From the NCBI GenBank assembly GCA_027297485.1, contig JAPUHZ010000325.1, forward strand, positions 1 to 41,269: 41,269 bases of DNA, written 5' to 3'. This stretch comes from Deltaproteobacteria bacterium (GTDB lineage: Bacteria; Desulfobacterota_B; Binatia; UBA9968). Both the position numbers and the translations under genes were made by a program. Of this stretch, positions 1-8,390 are shown piece by piece; positions within the stretch are counted from its first letter, which is position 1, and each line of letters starts with the position of its first letter. The notes under the pieces were generated by a model that was not told the DNA's origin, did no database searches, and was given only the letters and a program-made list of their open reading frames with translations.

Positions 1-17
1 GGGCGAGTCCTGGAGAG

Positions 18-76
18 CGCGGGCACAGGGACGTGAAGGTTGCGTTCTGGCCCGGGCGGTGGGAATAGCCACCCTT
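18..76 (+). repeat. Left arm of 59-bp perfect inverted repeat
   Basis: This stretch is the exact reverse complement of positions 2034-2092. The arm reaches the TAA stop codon of the MFS gene at 75-77 and supplies two of its three bases. The two arms enclose about 2 kb holding the MFS gene and two small genes. The match stops just inside the GC-rich palindrome that follows the right arm. No transposase lies between the arms, so mobilisation is only a possibility. Confidence 0.85.
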
Positions 77-1511
77 AGTCTCTCTTCCCTCTCATCACCG
101 CCGAAAACATGACAGCTAGCAAGGCAAAGATATTGATGATGTGGACTGTGTGATTGAAGGTTGTCATGAAGATCTCCGGGGAAGAACTCCAACCCTCGGG
201 TGATTCGACTTGGAGCTGAGTCAGCCCCGCGGTCGTTAGTCCATAGGCGAAGATAGCTGCTGAGAGTGCGATCCCCGCTGTAGATCCAATGCGGGCCGTG
301 GTAACCGTCATGCCAGAGGCAGCCCCTATTTTATCCATCGGGACCGATCCAAGGATGGCGCTTTGATTGGGTGCATTGAAGATAGCCCAACCCAGCCCTA
401 AAAAGACCAGAGGGAACATGATTCTGAGAACCGTTGAGTCGAGGTTGAGAGAGGCAATAAAAAATTGCCCTGTCACAATCAAACCTGCACCGATCGTGCA
501 GAGCAGGCGGGAACCGAGGCGGTCTGAGAGCCGGCCGGCTATCGGCGCAATCATGACGATCACGACCGAGTTGGTAATGATGATCCAACCCATCTGGGAA
601 GGGGTAAACCCCATAATCCTCTGCAGGTAAAAAGGCATGAGGAATTGAATGGCCGATTGCGTTGAAGTGATGAAGAAAAGGCTCAAGTTCCCGAAGCTGA
701 AAAGCCGGCTGCGGAACAAGGAGAGGCTCAGGATCGGTGTCTCTGCGTGAAGCTCAGTCCAAATGAAGAGAAAAGCCGTGACAATCGAGAGCAAGGTAAG
801 TGATAAGAAGGCGGGGTGGTACAGGCCTAGATGGGGAAGCCGGTTCATCGCATAGAGAAAGATAATGTTGGCGGCCAAAAGCAGGCAAGCCCCTAAATAA
901 TCGACCCTGACGCCCTTTCTCTTCTCCCCTGTCTCCTCCAGGATTTTCCACGCCAGGTAAGCCCCTGCAAGACCAACCGGGACATTGAAATAAAAGATCC
1001 AGTGCCAACCTATCGTGTCGATGATGAAGCCTCCCAGCGTCGGACCGGTAAGGAAGCCGACATGGAATGCCATGGAGGTAATACCGAGGGCCTTTCCACG
1101 TTCCTCAGCGGGAAAGACAACCGAGACGATAGCCCTGCCATTTGCGGTGAGCATGGCCCCTCCAATTCCTTGAAGGACCCTAAAGGCAATGAGCTGAGCC
1201 AGGGACTGAGAGAGACCGCATAGGACAGAGCCGCAGATAAAAAGGAGGAAGCCGCCGACATAGATTCGTTTTCGACCGAACAGGTCACCCAAGCGTCCTA
1301 GAGTCAAGACCAAGCCGATAATGGTGAGGTCATAGGCCAGGAGGGCCCATTGAATGCTAGCGAGGTTGGTCTGAAAAACCCGGGTCAAAGTGGGTAAGGA
1401 AACCAAAAGAGCCCTGTTGTTTAGGGCTACCATGAAAAGCCCCAAGCAGACGAGAAAGAGAACCATCCGTGGATTCTGCTGCTGTCTGCTCGCGTTCTCT
1501 GTTTCCCTCAC
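75..1511 (-). CDS. MFS drug/proton antiporter, DHA2-like
   Basis: A 478-aa polytopic inner-membrane protein of the major facilitator superfamily. The long hydrophobic profile is consistent with a 14-helix DHA2 (EmrB/QacA-type) exporter that would use the proton gradient to expel small molecules. Visible signatures are motif A, GRLGDLFGRKR, at about residues 72-82 after TM2, an antiporter motif C-like GPTLGG at about 156-161 in TM5, and GWHWIFYFNVPVG at 168-180, typical of this subfamily. The length is normal and the start ATG gives a short polar N-terminus. It lies downstream of two tiny genes on the same strand and the cassette is bracketed by an inverted repeat. The substrate cannot be told from sequence. 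Confidence 0.88.
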   Translation of the reverse strand: MRETENASRQQQNPRMVLFLVCLGLFMVALNNRALLVSLPTLTRVFQTNLASIQWALLAYDLTIIGLVLTLGRLGDLFGRKRIYVGGFLLFICGSVLCGLSQSLAQLIAFRVLQGIGGAMLTANGRAIVSVVFPAEERGKALGITSMAFHVGFLTGPTLGGFIIDTIGWHWIFYFNVPVGLAGAYLAWKILEETGEKRKGVRVDYLGACLLLAANIIFLYAMNRLPHLGLYHPAFLSLTLLSIVTAFLFIWTELHAETPILSLSLFRSRLFSFGNLSLFFITSTQSAIQFLMPFYLQRIMGFTPSQMGWIIITNSVVIVMIAPIAGRLSDRLGSRLLCTIGAGLIVTGQFFIASLNLDSTVLRIMFPLVFLGLGWAIFNAPNQSAILGSVPMDKIGAASGMTVTTARIGSTAGIALSAAIFAYGLTTAGLTQLQVESPEGWSSSPEIFMTTFNHTVHIINIFALLAVMFSAVMRGKRD

Positions 1512-1639
1512 TGTCTCTTTTGTCCCTTCCTCAACAATCCCCGTGAAGAGTCTTTTAGCGTGAACCTACAAAATTGCGCAAGATGGGCGATGGAAGCATC
1601 TGGCGCATTGAGATCAGGGTGGGTGGAATTGGAGTCGTT

Positions 1640-1804
1640 CTAGGACAGAAGCTGGAAGCCGTTCCACTTCAGCTCCTCCTTGGCCTTTTTACGGTTGTAT
1701 CGTTTCCCGTCCTTAAAGGCCTGGCCCGGAGGAGGAATCTCTTTGCGAACCCGCTTGAGGGACAAGGGAATTTTTTTCTTTGTCCGTTTCAATGAGGAAG
1801 TCAT
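1640..1804 (-). CDS. Small lysine-rich hypothetical protein
   Basis: A 54-aa, strongly basic protein with many Lys/Arg and a motif like PPPGQAFKDGKRYNRKKAKE. The ATG is chosen because an AGGAGGGGG ribosome-binding site lies about 10 nt upstream and the start overlaps the upstream gene's stop as TGATG, which suggests translational coupling. Short KPPK/KxYxRKK-type basic proteins are common in environmental genomes and are usually unannotated; that resemblance is from memory. A nucleic-acid or ribosome-associated role is guesswork. It precedes the MFS gene by 128 bp on the same strand. Confidence 0.5.
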   Translation of the reverse strand: MTSSLKRTKKKIPLSLKRVRKEIPPPGQAFKDGKRYNRKKAKEELKWNGFQLLS

Positions 1805-1923
1805 CAATGGAAGACCCCCTCCTGCCGGCCGATGACTCTGGCCGTTAGCCACTCTTCCATTTTCAGCCGTTTCTGGATCTCCTTCTCCATCATATCTCCA
1901 GTGAGTCTTATTAATGAGTCCAT
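1804..1923 (-). CDS. Small hypothetical protein coupled to the basic ORF
   Basis: A 39-aa ORF starting MDSLIRLTGDMMEKEI, rich in charged residues and probably helical. The start is preceded by AGGA seven bases upstream. A longer version from an ATG at 1986 lacks a comparable site. Its TGA stop overlaps the next ATG by one base. The tight overlap and the two ribosome-binding sites support a real two-gene unit. The size and arrangement resemble small toxin-antitoxin or regulator pairs, but I recognise no family and assign no function. Confidence 0.4.
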   Translation of the reverse strand: MDSLIRLTGDMMEKEIQKRLKMEEWLTARVIGRQEGVFH

Positions 1924-2033
1924 AAGGTTCCTGACAGGCCTACGTTCCCTAATAACGGCCGGCCCTCGGGTCGAGCCCTTTTCCAAGCGCGGTCAATGGG
2001 CCTCTGCCTTGTAGACCACCCCCCGTCCTCTCC

Positions 2034-2092
2034 AAGGGTGGCTATTCCCACCGCCCGGGCCAGAACGCAACCTTCACGTCCCTGTGCCCGCG
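2034..2092 (-). repeat. Right arm of 59-bp perfect inverted repeat
   Basis: Exact inverted copy of positions 18-76. Its outer end runs into the conserved repeat tail at 2083-2115, so here the arm and the tail form one composite element. The left arm at 18-76 has lost that tail. Confidence 0.85.
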
Positions 2093-2115
2093 GCAAGCCG
2101 CGGGGTATGCTAATA
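2083..2115 (+). repeat. Partial copy of the hairpin repeat tail
   Basis: This contains the GC-rich palindrome CCCGCGGC-AA-GCCGCGGG followed by GTATGCTAATA, the same tail that ends the three long repeats at 14202, 16451 and 18899. The rest of the long repeat is absent and is replaced by the 59-bp inverted-repeat arm. The tail points toward the 3' end of the KaiC-like gene, which stops at 2160. Confidence 0.75.
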
Positions 2116-2159
2116 AATAAATTGAAATGTAAGATAGACCGCAAGAGGGGTTCAAAAGT

Positions 2160-2903
2160 TTAAAGAGAAGAGGTGAGTTTGTCTTCGAGCGGTGGCTGCA
2201 CGACAATTCCTTCGCCCTTGACGATTCTGAACTCATACTGCCCCAATTCCATAGCCGTGCTGCGCATCTTTTCTATTATGATGGTGCGGATGAACCGGTT
2301 GTTCATCCATACCATCTCTAAAACAATAGTCCCGGCAACCAGATATTCCTCGATCCCATGCACGCTCTTTTCCCCTATCCTGGGGACAGAATAAGTGGTC
2401 AGCAGGTTGGTCGTTCCCAGATTGGTTTGTAGCGAATGCACAAGCATACGCGCCTGATCCTGGATGCGAGAGGTAGAATCGCGTAAGAGGACCAGTGGTC
2501 CGGCGGGATCAATCACCACCCGCTTGGCCTCCATTCTCTGAACATAGCTGCTGAGATCTACAATGACCTTCTGGACATCCACAGATTTGTCCTTGCCGCC
2601 TCCCATACCGGTGCCGAAATAAGAAGAGGCGTCCAGGATCAAGAGCTGTTTCTTTTCGATATATGGGGGTAAATCCCAGCCCAGTGAGGCCGCTTGTTCG
2701 ATGATGTCGGCAGGCTTGTCATCAATGGCGACATAGACCGCTTTTTCCCCCTCCTCCAGTCCCTTAACCACAAACTGCATGCAGAATATGCTCTTGCCTG
2801 TGCCAGGCTCTCCTGTAATCAGGTAGGACTTGCCTTGCGGGAATCCCCCTTCGATCAAGGGATCCAATCCCGTAATTCCACTTGTCGCCCGCTTTATATT
2901 CAT
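2160..2903 (-). CDS. KaiC-like RecA-superfamily ATPase
   Basis: A 247-aa single-domain ATPase of the KaiC/RadA-like group. It has a Walker A GEPGTGKS at residues 31-38 and a Walker B-like RVVIDPAGP at 128-136, preceded by the family-typical SGITGLDPLIEGGFPQGK. The position that holds paired catalytic glutamates in cyanobacterial KaiC reads DD here (residues 61-62). There is only one KaiC domain and no kaiA/kaiB nearby, so a clock role is not supported. A signalling or regulatory ATPase is more likely. It is divergent from hisC with 64 bp between the starts. Confidence 0.85.
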   Translation of the reverse strand: MNIKRATSGITGLDPLIEGGFPQGKSYLITGEPGTGKSIFCMQFVVKGLEEGEKAVYVAIDDKPADIIEQAASLGWDLPPYIEKKQLLILDASSYFGTGMGGGKDKSVDVQKVIVDLSSYVQRMEAKRVVIDPAGPLVLLRDSTSRIQDQARMLVHSLQTNLGTTNLLTTYSVPRIGEKSVHGIEEYLVAGTIVLEMVWMNNRFIRTIIIEKMRSTAMELGQYEFRIVKGEGIVVQPPLEDKLTSSL

Positions 2904-2967
2904 AAACTAGCTATTTGTACCAGTTTTTCTCTTTTTTTAAAAGGGGTTTTTCATTTGAAATGGGTGG

Positions 2968-4053
2968 ATGGTGCGGTTACAATCCGGCGTGGTGTCTCGT
3001 TATCTAAGGAAAAATATCGCTGCCATAGAGGGTTATGTCCCAGGGAAACAGCCTCAAAACGGAGGGACCATTAAGCTTAACACCAACGAGAATCCCTATC
3101 CCCCCTCGCCACGTGTCCTCTCTGCCCTGCGCAAGACAGCCGACCAGTCGTTGCGTCTCTATCCGGAGCCTCTAAGCAATAGCCTTAGATCCTTGGCGGC
3201 TACCACGTATAGAGTGCGATCCGAAAACGTTCTTGCAGGCAATGGCTCCGACGAGATCTTGTCCATCTTGGTGCGCTGTTTTGTGGGCCAGGGGAACCGG
3301 GTGGTCTATCCGGTGCCGACTTATACCCTTTATGACACCCTGGTTGCTATCCAGGAGGGGGAAAGGGTCGCGCTCGATTATCCACCCGATTTTTCTCTCC
3401 CCGAGGCGCTTTACTCTCAAGAGGCTGCCTTGACCTTTCTCTGCAATCCCAACTCCCCCTCAGGAACTTTGGTTTCCCTCGGAGAGATCGAGAGACTAGC
3501 TCGGTCCGTCCCGGGCATCCTTGTCGTGGATGAGGCCTATATCGACTTTGCTGAGGGTAACGGAGTCTCCTCCATTCCTCTGATCCAAAGCTTTTCCAAC
3601 CTGGTCGTTCTACGGAGCTTCTCCAAATCCTTCTCCCTGGCAGGGATGCGCATCGGCCTTGCCTTTGCATCCGAGGAGGTCATCGCAGGCATGATCAAGG
3701 TCAAGGACTCTTACAATTTAAACCGTTTGAGCCTTGCCGCGGCTATCGCCGCGCTCCAGGATGTTCCGTGGATGATGCGCAATGTCCGTCGGATCCAGCG
3801 AAGCCGCAAGAAGTTGACTCGCGGGCTAAAGAAAATAGGCTTTCAAGTCTATCCCTCCCAGGCCAACTTTGTGATGGCTCAAAGGAAAGGCCAAAATCTC
3901 AGGGGACTGTACAAAGAGCTCAAGAGGCGGAAGATCCTCGTGCGCTATTTCGACACACCGGGACTTGAGGACAGCCTCAGGATTACCATTGGGACACCGC
4001 AAGAGATCAAAACACTTTTACATGAGATGCAAAAGATTGGTGGAAACGGATAA
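2968..4053 (+). CDS. hisC: Histidinol-phosphate aminotransferase
   Basis: A fold-type I PLP aminotransferase of 361 aa, the normal size. It converts imidazole acetol-phosphate and glutamate to histidinol-phosphate in histidine biosynthesis. Seen are LNTNENPYP at 37-45, GNGSDEIL at 91-98, NPNSPSGT at 160-167, DEAY at 188-191 and the Schiff-base lysine K220 in RSFSKSFSLAGMRIG. The true start may be one of the in-frame GTG codons at 2989 or 2992, because homologues begin close to SRYLRKNI and no strong ribosome-binding site marks 2968. No other his genes are in the window. The family also includes aromatic and phosphonate aminotransferases, so histidine specificity is likely but unproven. Confidence 0.87.
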   Translation: MVRLQSGVVSRYLRKNIAAIEGYVPGKQPQNGGTIKLNTNENPYPPSPRVLSALRKTADQSLRLYPEPLSNSLRSLAATTYRVRSENVLAGNGSDEILSILVRCFVGQGNRVVYPVPTYTLYDTLVAIQEGERVALDYPPDFSLPEALYSQEAALTFLCNPNSPSGTLVSLGEIERLARSVPGILVVDEAYIDFAEGNGVSSIPLIQSFSNLVVLRSFSKSFSLAGMRIGLAFASEEVIAGMIKVKDSYNLNRLSLAAAIAALQDVPWMMRNVRRIQRSRKKLTRGLKKIGFQVYPSQANFVMAQRKGQNLRGLYKELKRRKILVRYFDTPGLEDSLRITIGTPQEIKTLLHEMQKIGGNG

Positions 4054-4128
4054 AATGCTCAAAAGAGACGATTCTTTCTTCACTAGAGATACGGCGCCCT
4101 ATAATATGGATAGATAAGGAGTCGAAGT

Positions 4129-4548
4129 ATGACACCGATAAAAATTACCGAACTGGACCACATCGTTCTCAACGTCAGGGATGTCGACCGCTCGCTTACC
4201 TTCTATACCCAGGTGCTGGGTCTCAAGGGAGAGCGGGTGCGGGAGTTCAAAGAGGGCAAGGTGGGCTTCCCTTCGGTGCGCATCAACGACCATACCATCA
4301 TCGATCTTAGCCCGTTAAAGGGAGCCAAATCGAGCCGGCGGAAAAGCGGAGAGAAAAGTCAGGGCAATCTCAATCACTTCTGCCTAGTAGTGGAGAGGGA
4401 GAATTTTTCCGGGACCCTTGATTACCTAAAGCGCCAATGCGTTCCAATCCGGCAAGGTCCGATTTCCCGTTGGGGTGCCAGAGGGAGGGCCAGCTCGGTC
4501 TATTTTCTCGATCCCGACGGCAACGAGATCGAGATCCGGTCCTACTGA
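4129..4548 (+). CDS. VOC-family (glyoxalase/dioxygenase fold) protein
   Basis: A 139-aa protein with the two-module vicinal oxygen chelate fold. It opens with ITELDHIVLNVRDVDRSLTFYTQVLGL and has the second half LNHFCLVVE ... VYFLDPDGNEIEI. Histidine near residue 11, the NHF histidine and the GNEIEI glutamate are the expected metal ligands of glyoxalase I, fosfomycin-resistance or extradiol-type members. The ATG at 4129 has AAGGAG about 7 nt upstream. It follows hisC by 75 bp on the same strand, so co-transcription is possible. The substrate cannot be told. Confidence 0.85.
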   Translation: MTPIKITELDHIVLNVRDVDRSLTFYTQVLGLKGERVREFKEGKVGFPSVRINDHTIIDLSPLKGAKSSRRKSGEKSQGNLNHFCLVVERENFSGTLDYLKRQCVPIRQGPISRWGARGRASSVYFLDPDGNEIEIRSY

Positions 4549-4605
4549 CACGAAGATTTCAGTTATTACCAACAGGTACGATAGAAATAGGCCAGGGAGC
4601 CTCTC

Positions 4606-5919
4606 CTAACTCTTCTTGATCTCTTCAAGCTTTACTTTAACGATTCGTCGTCCTTCCATATCCACGATCGTAAGTCTATAGCCGTTATGTTCCACTTTCT
4701 CCCCTCCCCGCGGGATGCGCCTTAGCTTAGCCAGGACAAACCCCGCCAGGGTGAGATAATCGGCCGATTCCTCGAAGGGAAGCCCATAGTCTGATTTCAG
4801 ATCTTTAAGCAGGACGGAGCCCTGAATCACCATGGAACCGTCGGGGAGCCGCTCTACCGGCCCACGCTCTTCACGATCATACTCGTCGCGAATCTCCCCC
4901 ACGATCTCCTCCAGGAGGTCCTCGAGGGTAGCCAGTCCCTCTACCTCACCAAACTCATTCACCACCATCGCCATAGCAATCCTTTTGCTCTGCAGTTCTT
5001 TGAGGAGTTGGCTGATCGGGAGGGAACTAGGGACAAAAAAGGGTGGATGGAGGTGGTCGCGCGTGCTAAAGCCTCCTTTTTTCTGGATGGCGTGGAAGAT
5101 ATCTTTGTTGTAAAGGACTCCGATCACCCGGTCCATCTCCCCTTCACAAACCGGGATGCGCGAGAAGCCGCTTTCTACGAAACTTTTCAAGACTTCATCG
5201 GAGGATGCGGTGATATCGAGAGCGTGGATCTCGGTCCTAGGCACCATGACTGCCTTGACCGGGGTATCGACAAATTCAAAGACGCTGTGGATCAGCTCTT
5301 TTTCAGTCTCGTCAAAGATCCCCGTAGCAGCCCCCTCACGGATGAGGGACTTTACTTCTTCTACAGATACGAAGCTGGCTCCCTCGCCATTCTTTCCCCC
5401 AAAGATCCAGAGCACCGCATTGCTCGAGACGGTAAGGAGCTTCACCAGAGAGGAGATGAGGCGAGAGAAAAAATCGATTGGGGGAGCTACCATAAAGGCG
5501 ATTTGCTCGGAAAAACGCAACGCCAGTGACTTAGGCACCAACTCGCCTAGGACCAGGGAAAAATAAGCTATGGGAAGGACGACCAAAAGGATAGCTATAG
5601 ATTGCCCCCATTCGACCGCCAAGGGTAAGGGTAGAGCTTGGATCAAAGGCTTGAGATATGCAATGGCTGCGGCCCCACCGATAGCGGATGCGAGCGTCCC
5701 CATGAGGGTAACACCAATTTGCACGGTGGCCAGAAAGCGGTCCGGGTCGTTTTTCAGCCGAGCCACCGCGGCCGCCGACCGAACTCCCTTTTCCAGCAAG
5801 GTGTCGATCCGGGTCTTGCGCGTAGCGATCAGGGCTATTTCAGAGGCGGCAAAGAAACCGTTTGCCAAAATGAGAAAAAAGATCACTAGTGCTTCAAGCC
5901 AAAAGCTTTCAAAGAACAT
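4606..5919 (-). CDS. Hemolysin-family CNNM/CBS/CorC membrane protein
   Basis: A 437-aa inner-membrane protein in the order CNNM transmembrane domain (about residues 1-190, four hydrophobic segments), paired CBS domains (about 205-335, including VMVPRTEIHALD and IPVCEGEMDRVIGVLYNKDI), and a C-terminal CorC_HlyC FAD-fold domain (about 345-430). Families of this build (YfjD/CorB, YhdP, TlyC-like) are linked to magnesium or cobalt export, not haemolysis despite the name. Length and domain order are complete. It is convergent with the VOC gene and divergent from recD2, with 222 bp before the latter. Confidence 0.9.
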   Translation of the reverse strand: MFFESFWLEALVIFFLILANGFFAASEIALIATRKTRIDTLLEKGVRSAAAVARLKNDPDRFLATVQIGVTLMGTLASAIGGAAAIAYLKPLIQALPLPLAVEWGQSIAILLVVLPIAYFSLVLGELVPKSLALRFSEQIAFMVAPPIDFFSRLISSLVKLLTVSSNAVLWIFGGKNGEGASFVSVEEVKSLIREGAATGIFDETEKELIHSVFEFVDTPVKAVMVPRTEIHALDITASSDEVLKSFVESGFSRIPVCEGEMDRVIGVLYNKDIFHAIQKKGGFSTRDHLHPPFFVPSSLPISQLLKELQSKRIAMAMVVNEFGEVEGLATLEDLLEEIVGEIRDEYDREERGPVERLPDGSMVIQGSVLLKDLKSDYGLPFEESADYLTLAGFVLAKLRRIPRGGEKVEHNGYRLTIVDMEGRRIVKVKLEEIKKS

Positions 5920-6141
5920 AGATGACTCTCCTATTCCTTTACGGCTTTCCTAAAGGAGGGGGTTAAGGGAAGAACGATAGCGATTTCTTGGAGGTTCACC
6001 AAAGGGTCTTGATCGAGACGGCCTCAGTTCTTGGAAGGAGTTTCAGCATTAATATAGAATTTATGCCTCCCGTGAGAAAAAGGCAAGTCCCCCTTTCGTG
6101 GCTCTGCCCCTTTGAAGTAAGATCGGGAGGAGGCATTTTGA

Positions 6142-8364
6142 GTGACTGAGAAGAGAGACGAGAGATCGGTTTTACAGGGGACCATTACCAAAATTACCTA
6201 TCAGGACCCGGAGGGCCACTTTACGGTAGCTCGGCTAGAGGTCGATGGATCCCAAGGAGTCACCGTCGTAGGGGAGATCTTTCCCGTTGGTGAAGGTGAA
6301 GAGATCAAGGTCAGCGGCCTTTGGAGAGTGCACCCCCGCTATGGGCTCCAGTTTCAGGCAGAACGATGGGAGAAACTGGAACCCGCCTCTCTGGAAGGGA
6401 TTGAAAGATACCTGGGCTCAGGTTTGATAAAAGGAATCGGGCCAACCTATGCTCGGCGTCTCGTCTCCGCCTTTGGCCTCGATACCTTGCGAGTCCTCTC
6501 GGAGGAACCCCATCGAGTACTAGAGGTGCAGGGGATAGGGAAGATTCGTGCGCAGAGGATCATACATACCTGGGAGGAGCAGAAGGGCATGCGGGAGGTT
6601 ATGGTCTTTCTGCAAGGGCATGGAGTGACCAGCGCCCTCGCCCTCAGGATCTATCGTGTTTTTGGGCCCGAGACGGTGGTCAGGGTTAAAGAGAATCCTT
6701 ATTGTCTGGCACGGGAGATCCACGGTATCGGGTTTCTCCTGGCAGATCGGATCGCCGGGAGTATGGGGATTGGCGGGGATTTCCCGCTTAGAGTCCAGGC
6801 AGGGCTGCTCCATGTCCTAAGGAAGTTCTCCGATGAGGGCCATTGCTTCGTCCCTCTGGCTCTTTTGAAGAGCAATGCCTCTTCTCTTTTAGGTGTCGAG
6901 GAGGAGGTCACCGAGAAGGCGATTGAGAAACTCGCAGCAGAAGGTGAGGTTGTTTTAGAAGACCCTAGCGGACAGGGAGCGACTAGGGTCTATCCTCAAG
7001 ATCTCTACCAGGCCGAATATCGGGTTGCCTCAGCGCTGCGCAACCTCCTTTCTGCCTCGTCTTCCTTATCCCTGCCCAGCGGAGCCCTGGTCCTCAAGGA
7101 GGCCCGCGCCCAGATGGACCTCCTGCTCGAAGAGGAGCAACGCGAGGCGGTGCGCCAAGCCCTGCAGCAGAAGGTATTAGTAATCACCGGGGGTCCGGGC
7201 ACGGGAAAGACAACGCTTTTAACCGCTCTGTTGGCGCTTCTTCGGGGCTCCAAGGTTTCGTTCGCCCTGGCCGCCCCGACCGGGAGGGCGGCTAAGCGAA
7301 TGGGAGAGATGGCGGGAGAAGAGGCCAAGACGATCCACCGCCTTCTCGAATACAGCCCCCGCGACCGAAGGTTCCAACGCTGGGAGAAAAACCCTCTTGC
7401 GGCCGACGTGGTGATCATCGATGAGGCGTCGATGGTGGATCTCTCTCTCATGGACCACCTGCTAAGGGCGGTGGAGCCTCACAGCCATCTCATCCTCCTC
7501 GGTGATGTCGATCAGCTCCCTTCGGTGGGGCCAGGGAGAGTGCTTAGCGACCTGATCGATTCCGGTGTTGTGCCGGTTGTGGTCTTACAGCGAGTCTTCC
7601 GCCAGGCAGAGGAGAGCTTAATCGTCATCAACGCCCATAGGATCCTACAAGGGCAAATCCTGTTGTTTGGCGACAGGAGCGAAAAGCGGGACTTTGTTTT
7701 TATTGCCCGCGAAAGCCAAGAGGAGATCCTGGAGACGGTTAAAGCGCTACTCAAAGGAGGATTAAGGGATCAAGGGACCAAGGGATCAAGAGATTTTTTA
7801 GCCCTTTTTCCCTTCAACCCTCCAACCTTTGATCCTTTTAAGGATGTTCAAATTCTCAGCCCGATGCATCGAGGCCTTTTGGGTACGGTCCATCTCAATC
7901 GGGAGATGCAAAACCTATTGAATCCCAGTGGAGAATCCGTCGAGCGAGGAGGGTCCCTGTTTCGGCTCGGCGACAAAGTGATGCAGCTACGCAACAACTA
8001 CGAGAAGGGGGTATTCAATGGAGACCTGGGAAGAATCGTCCAAATAGACAAGGAGGAGGAAGAGGTTCAAGTCCTTTTCTATGAGAGGCCAGTCTTGTAT
8101 GCGTTCGCTCAGCTCGATGAAATCAGTCTGGCCTATGCGACCTCGATCCACAAGAGTCAGGGGAGCGAGTATCCGGTGGTCATCATCCCCCTCCATACCT
8201 CTCACTATCTCATGCTCCACCGGAGCATTCTCTATACCGCCGTCACCCGAGGGAAAGAGCTGGTCGTTCTTGTGGGGAGCAAAAAGGCGCTGTCGATAGC
8301 CATTAGGAATATCCGGGTCGAGAAGAGGTTCACGGGATTGAAAGAAAGGCTGAGGGGGAATTAG
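6142..8364 (+). CDS. recD2: RecD2-like ATP-dependent DNA helicase
   Basis: A 740-aa superfamily 1B 5'-3' helicase of the RecD2 type, which acts without RecBC. The GTG start is preceded by GGGAGGAGG about 9 nt upstream. The N-terminal OB-like and helix-hairpin-helix region (GIGPTYARRLV, VQGIGKIRAQRI, about 90-150) is followed by Walker A GGPGTGKTT (about 349-357), the DEAS box (about 427-430), QLPSVGP, and the C-terminal SH3/UvrD-like part with TSIHKSQGSEYPVVI and TAVTRGKELVVLVG. About 20 residues near 540-562, just before FDPFKDVQILSPMHRG, do not look like the family. They are encoded by a palindromic DNA insertion described separately. Confidence 0.9.
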   Translation: MTEKRDERSVLQGTITKITYQDPEGHFTVARLEVDGSQGVTVVGEIFPVGEGEEIKVSGLWRVHPRYGLQFQAERWEKLEPASLEGIERYLGSGLIKGIGPTYARRLVSAFGLDTLRVLSEEPHRVLEVQGIGKIRAQRIIHTWEEQKGMREVMVFLQGHGVTSALALRIYRVFGPETVVRVKENPYCLAREIHGIGFLLADRIAGSMGIGGDFPLRVQAGLLHVLRKFSDEGHCFVPLALLKSNASSLLGVEEEVTEKAIEKLAAEGEVVLEDPSGQGATRVYPQDLYQAEYRVASALRNLLSASSSLSLPSGALVLKEARAQMDLLLEEEQREAVRQALQQKVLVITGGPGTGKTTLLTALLALLRGSKVSFALAAPTGRAAKRMGEMAGEEAKTIHRLLEYSPRDRRFQRWEKNPLAADVVIIDEASMVDLSLMDHLLRAVEPHSHLILLGDVDQLPSVGPGRVLSDLIDSGVVPVVVLQRVFRQAEESLIVINAHRILQGQILLFGDRSEKRDFVFIARESQEEILETVKALLKGGLRDQGTKGSRDFLALFPFNPPTFDPFKDVQILSPMHRGLLGTVHLNREMQNLLNPSGESVERGGSLFRLGDKVMQLRNNYEKGVFNGDLGRIVQIDKEEEEVQVLFYERPVLYAFAQLDEISLAYATSIHKSQGSEYPVVIIPLHTSHYLMLHRSILYTAVTRGKELVVLVGSKKALSIAIRNIRVEKRFTGLKERLRGN
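7758..7845 (+). repeat. In-frame palindromic insertion inside recD2
   Basis: The DNA carries repeated GGGATCAAG / GGGACCAAG units, then a T-rich centre, then an arm (CAACCTTTGATCCTTTTAA) that is a near reverse complement of the first. Its wording resembles the intergenic hairpin at 28452-28514. The frame stays open and encodes a low-complexity stretch such as LRDQGTKGSRDFLALFPFN. The boundaries are approximate. Confidence 0.55.
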
Positions 8365-8390
8365 GAAACTGCCAGCCCCTGCGCTCTCTT

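Noticed and set aside
5008..5529. 173-aa plus-strand ORF
   Set aside because: It lies entirely antisense to the well-supported CNNM/CBS gene and shows no family signature.
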